Origin: Capitulum mitella
Lineage: Eukaryota; Arthropoda; Thecostraca; Pollicipedomorpha; Pollicipedidae
Direction of reading: 5' to 3'
NCBI GenBank assembly: GCA_030062745.1
Contig: CP099849.1
Span: 27,696,024 to 27,760,023 of the forward strand
DNA length: 64,000 bases
Below are positions 60,251 through 64,000 of this stretch, piece after piece; the first letter of the stretch is position 1, and each line of letters starts with the position of its first letter. The notes under the pieces were generated by a model that saw nothing but the letters and a program-made list of their open reading frames with translations, was not told where the DNA came from and searched no databases. A program made the translations under genes and the position numbers.

Positions 60251-61432
60251 CCCTCATCTGGCAGGGGTGGAGAGCCAGTTTTTTCATGATAACGCGAAAA
60301 GCATTGGGGCTAGGACGCTGAAATTTTGCGCATCTTTGTTTCCATTCCTTGCTTACCATAAAAAAAGAGTTGATTAGGGCCAGGCCAGGCTACGGAGATA
60401 TGACGTCATTCCCAAGGGTCTGCAGACCAGTTCCGCGCAGAAATGGTAGCATTTTCAGGGTAAGCCGGTGCTGTCGGCCCATTTGACGTTTCTTCGGGTT
60501 GAACAGCTAACAAAACAATGACAAAAAGTTAGCATGATCCACAACAGTCACATCTGAAGGTCACGTCGGACCGGTGACATCAAGTGGCGTTAGTTAACCT
60601 TGACTTTATTTCGCCATTTTGTTGGTTCATTTCAATGTTCACGGAAGCAAATCATACTAAAAAGGCAATTTCAGGTCAAGCTAGTTGTAAATGGACCAGT
60701 TCTATGGGTTCCACTAATTTCAAGACATTCTCGAAGTCAAACGAGGTCACTGGACTGGGATGACTGGATGAACTTGGACCTCGGATGGAATGGAATGAAT
60801 ACGTCGGAATGGTGCAAAATGGATGCCAAATTCAAAATCATCTCCCCAAAATAGCTTACATTCGACCCGCGGCCAATAGTCATCTGAGGTCAACCGGGAT
60901 CACTGACCTCGGATAACCTCAGATGACCTTTTTGACTTCGAGTCGACGCCGAGGTCTTTTGGGCGCTGATTTCTCATTTGGCATACACTTTGCACCATTC
61001 TGGATTATCCAGGTTCATTTCATAACAACCAGAGGGTTCTAGATTGCATATCGTTCCACTCAGTCATGAGATTTAACTTGACCTGACCTATTTCATTGAC
61101 CGGAAGTAATGATTAAGAATGCCGATGAATTTGCGAGGCTTCAGGAAGCCCTATGCTTCTTATCCGTTGTATCTAACTGTGAAATGTTATGCTCTGTGGC
61201 CTTTCAAACAAAAAGCTTCGCCATTTCGCCAATTCCGGGTCATTTGCCTCACCTGGAAGGCCACCGATTGCACCAAAATCTTAAAATCGGATACCAATGG
61301 TCTGCTCTCAGAACGAGTAACACGCTCATTTTCGTTTCGCGTCTCTAACTCAATAAGGAGCGAAACGGCGAGGGGGGCACCGCGCCCTGCCCCGCCTGAG
61401 ACGTCAGTAAAAAAGCCTTCTCCCGGCGAAGG
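60251..61432. mobile_element. Probable TTAA element rich in AGGTCA motifs
   Basis: The right end GCCTTCTCCCGGCGAAGG is followed by TTAA (61433-61436) and forms a CCTTC...GAAGG hairpin. The left candidate end is CCCTCATCTGGCAGGGG after TTGAG (60246-60250), weaker. Internally, 60780-60835 and 60975-61025 are inverted copies of a 'gaatggtgcaaa' segment. Many TGACCT/AGGTCA words occur (60885-60965, 61080-61105). Length (about 1.18 kb) fits the other TTAA elements. Confidence 0.45.
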
Positions 61433-61439
61433 TTAAGGA

Positions 61440-61925
61440 AACAGTATGTCAGCCACGTCAGCGCCACTCGGCGCCGCAGCTTCGTGAATCCGCGTGGCGG
61501 TGGAGCCCAGGGCGACAGCGCGCCTGCACCGAGCCGCCCGACAGTTTATGTTGAGCACTTCCGGCGTTCTCAGAAAGAAATGTCAACGTATCTAATGAGT
61601 GTAAATTCGCCGCCAGCGGACCGCAATGGCCGTCGGCGTGCTATCAGCAGCAATTACCGGCGTCGGCCGGAGACAGGTGCCCTCTCTAACTCGCCGACAC
61701 CGGCCGGAATTTGTCTTCCGCGGAGCCGAATAAAGCGCAGTTACGACGCGCCGGCGCGCCGCCGCCCCCGCGCCACGCCGTCGCGGGGGCGGCAAATGGG
61801 CTGTCGATCGTCGGCGGCGACGCGTCGGCTGGGGCGCGACGCTCCAGGTGTGACCGGGTCCGACGGCTCGGCGGCGGCGGCCACCGCCGCTCGGCCTCGG
61901 GCGAAAACCGACGCAGGCTGACCGG
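61440..61925. promoter_or_regulatory. GC island
   Basis: CpG-rich block with overlapping low-complexity frames on both strands and no domain. It could mark a promoter of a gene beyond the window. Confidence 0.3.
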
Positions 61926-64000
61926 AGCCCGGTGTTTTGGCTTTCTGATGCGTAAAACGGAGGAAATTCAACGGCCTTTTGTACGTTGTGTTTTGATACC
62001 ATATGTGATGCGTACAGATGGTTTCAAAGCAACATCACAGCGTAAAGTACATGACACTGGAGGCTCCTCACCGTGCCAGCGGACAGCCATGGACCGCCAG
62101 TACCACGTGCCCGGTGCTGCGGGACCTACGGGCCCGCTACCAGCCGGAGCGCCTCACCGTGTCATCAGACACCTTCGGACTGCCAACGTCACGCGCCCGA
62201 CGCCGCGCATAGAACACGTCATTCCAGGCCTTCTCACTTCACCAGTTCCTCAAAATGCAGCAGTGAAAACTCGGAGAAGTGTTCTTGTGAGCAAAAACAT
62301 AGAGCAATTTTGACCGACACAGCCACAAGACACTTCAAGATAATGATGAAAACGGAGAGCTCGAGAAATAAACGAAAACTATATAATGCCTCTTTTCAGG
62401 TGAATATTAACTCACACTCAGTTAAGTGATCTGAACCAGGGTAGGGACATGTGCAAAGAAATGACACTAAAATCGAGAGTGTAGGCCACGGTTTTAAACA
62501 ACATCGAAGTGAACGCACTGATGTGCATTGATCAAACGCGAACGCGTGGGATGGGAGTGCGACAAACATATATCCACATATATGACATACATGGCTGGCA
62601 CGCCCGGCCGACGTGCCAGCCCACCACGCCTCACAAGGTGCCTCGCTGAGCGCCGTGTCCGCCCGGCGGACCCGGCCTGCGCGCCGGCCCCTCGTGCCCG
62701 GCTCGTTCTGCCGCGCGAACACTCCGTTTACTTAATTATTCTCATCAAAAGTGTTGGTTGAAAAACACACATTTCGTCAAACCGCTGACTGAGAAGGCGA
62801 AATAATGTTCGCGACCTTCAAAGTCACCGGACGTGCCTTTCAGAATCATGCGTTAACTGAGCGATCTGAAGTGAATTGGTAACATTTGCTTAGAATGGAC
62901 GCAGAAAGAATGAAACATCAGCGATGGACAAAATCGGATTTTTGACCTTTTTCATTCCCCTACTCATTAATGGATAGGCAAGAGTGCCCTTCTAAACCCG
63001 TTTTACGCTACTTCAAGAATCAATTAGCGTCACACCACTCCCTGCTATTTTTTTTAAGGCTACTCTCACCACCAATGTTAGCTGGTGATGAACCTTGTGA
63101 CCGAGGCGAGCAGGTAACAGGCTAGTGACGTCGCTTAATCAGCCGCCTTTTACGCTGTTTTTAGAGCGAAGCTCTCTTAATTGTTAACTGGCATTGAAAG
63201 GGGATATTGGGGCAATAGCGCCCATGCTGGTCGGCTGGCGAGTGCTAACGCTGTCCTTTACCTCGGTTTTTCAGATCCGAGCCTAAACAGCATTGCATCC
63301 ACCATCGCCAGACGAGGAAGTATTGCTGCTGCCATACGAGGCTTTCCTTAGACAGCTGACGAACATCCCGCACCAACAGCCCGAAATGCGCAACAGCTGA
63401 TTTTACATCCGTTCAGCGCATTTTCAAAAATCGAGCTGTGACGACATTCTCGAGGGCATCAGATATATTTTTCTAAGTCTTAGCTTTGTTTCGATTTCGT
63501 TCTCAAGAGTTTGAAGAGACGTGTGGTTAGTTTTTGATATGCGATTGTTTTGGTGTGTGCTTGACATTTCGGTTTTTGAAAGGTCAGAAGTCTTTCCAGG
63601 GTATTGCGAAGCCACTGAACTTTTATGACCTTGAACTCTTTTTGGGTCGATCCTAGGATTCTGTTTGGCGTTAATTTTCATAAAGACAACTACTGGTCCC
63701 CTTCTCGATGATCAACAGTCTATTGTGTGGTAATAGTACATGATTTTTGGTGCTATCGGCGCTATAAAAGATGACATGATATCTGACCTTACATAAGAAA
63801 CGTAATCAAGAGGGGGTCAAGGGGACTCTAGCCCCACTGGGACTAAAAATTTGGCATTCTTTTTGGCATCAAAAATAAAAAAACTGGAAACTAAAGAGGC
63901 CTAAACTCGAAACGTTTTCAGTTTTAAGGGGAGTTAGGTTTGTCCTGACTCCCTCCTTGGTCGAATCCTCGTTACGTCCCTGCCTTGCATTGATCTGACC
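61926..64000. other. Intergenic, no recognised gene
   Basis: No coding family recognised. A weak candidate exon is noted at 63275-63352 in the findings. 63800-63990 contains repeat-like 'gactccctcc' sequence also seen near 37795-37820. Confidence 0.35.

Overview
The window is animal nuclear DNA. It holds one intron-containing gene with GT-AG splice sites, CpG-rich islands around its exons, abundant microsatellites and minisatellites, and several eukaryotic transposon families. The gene encodes an activin-type TGF-beta ligand whose mature domain reads like the arthropod activin-beta group, so an arthropod is the best guess. The very GC-rich islands would suit some crustaceans, but that narrower placement is inference.

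Region by region. 1-12.6 kb is gene-free and made of repeats: a 24-bp minisatellite, diverged copies of an interspersed family ('family C') and an old 1.2-kb TTAA-flanked element nested in one of those copies. 12.65-15.8 kb is a CpG island carrying a degenerate 22-bp minisatellite, the probable 5' end and coding exon 1 (13999-14332) of the activin gene. Intron 1 (14.2 kb) carries GC islands, a perfect 25-bp hairpin, a 21-bp minisatellite and an inverted family C copy. Exon 2 is 28571-28782, intron 2 is 3.5 kb, and exon 3 (32325-32930) encodes the end of the prodomain, a furin site and the whole nine-cysteine ligand. The three exons join in phase (1, then 0) to give 383 codons plus a stop.

33-52 kb is gene-free: a 3 x 110-bp tandem repeat, a nearly perfect 2 x 481-bp tandem duplication, an AT-rich block ending in an 18-bp hairpin, a 2 x 159-bp repeat, an intact-ended TTAA element (46592-47801, piggyBac-like) and two GACC-type minisatellites. 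52.9-56.6 kb is a decayed Penelope-like retroelement on the minus strand, flanked by inverted repeats and split by another TTAA element (53905-55120). 56.6-56.9 kb is a tRNA-derived SINE-like sequence. 57413-60197 is a nearly complete Tigger/pogo DNA transposon with both inverted repeats and a transposase broken by frameshifts near each end. The last 4 kb holds a probable further TTAA element, a GC island and unrecognised sequence.

Only the activin gene looks like functional host coding sequence. The unusual features are the set of TTAA-flanked elements whose ends form short G/C hairpins, their load of AGGTCA nuclear-receptor-type half-sites, the clean insertion of one of them into the Penelope ORF, and the repeated acceptor-like sequences in front of activin exon 3.
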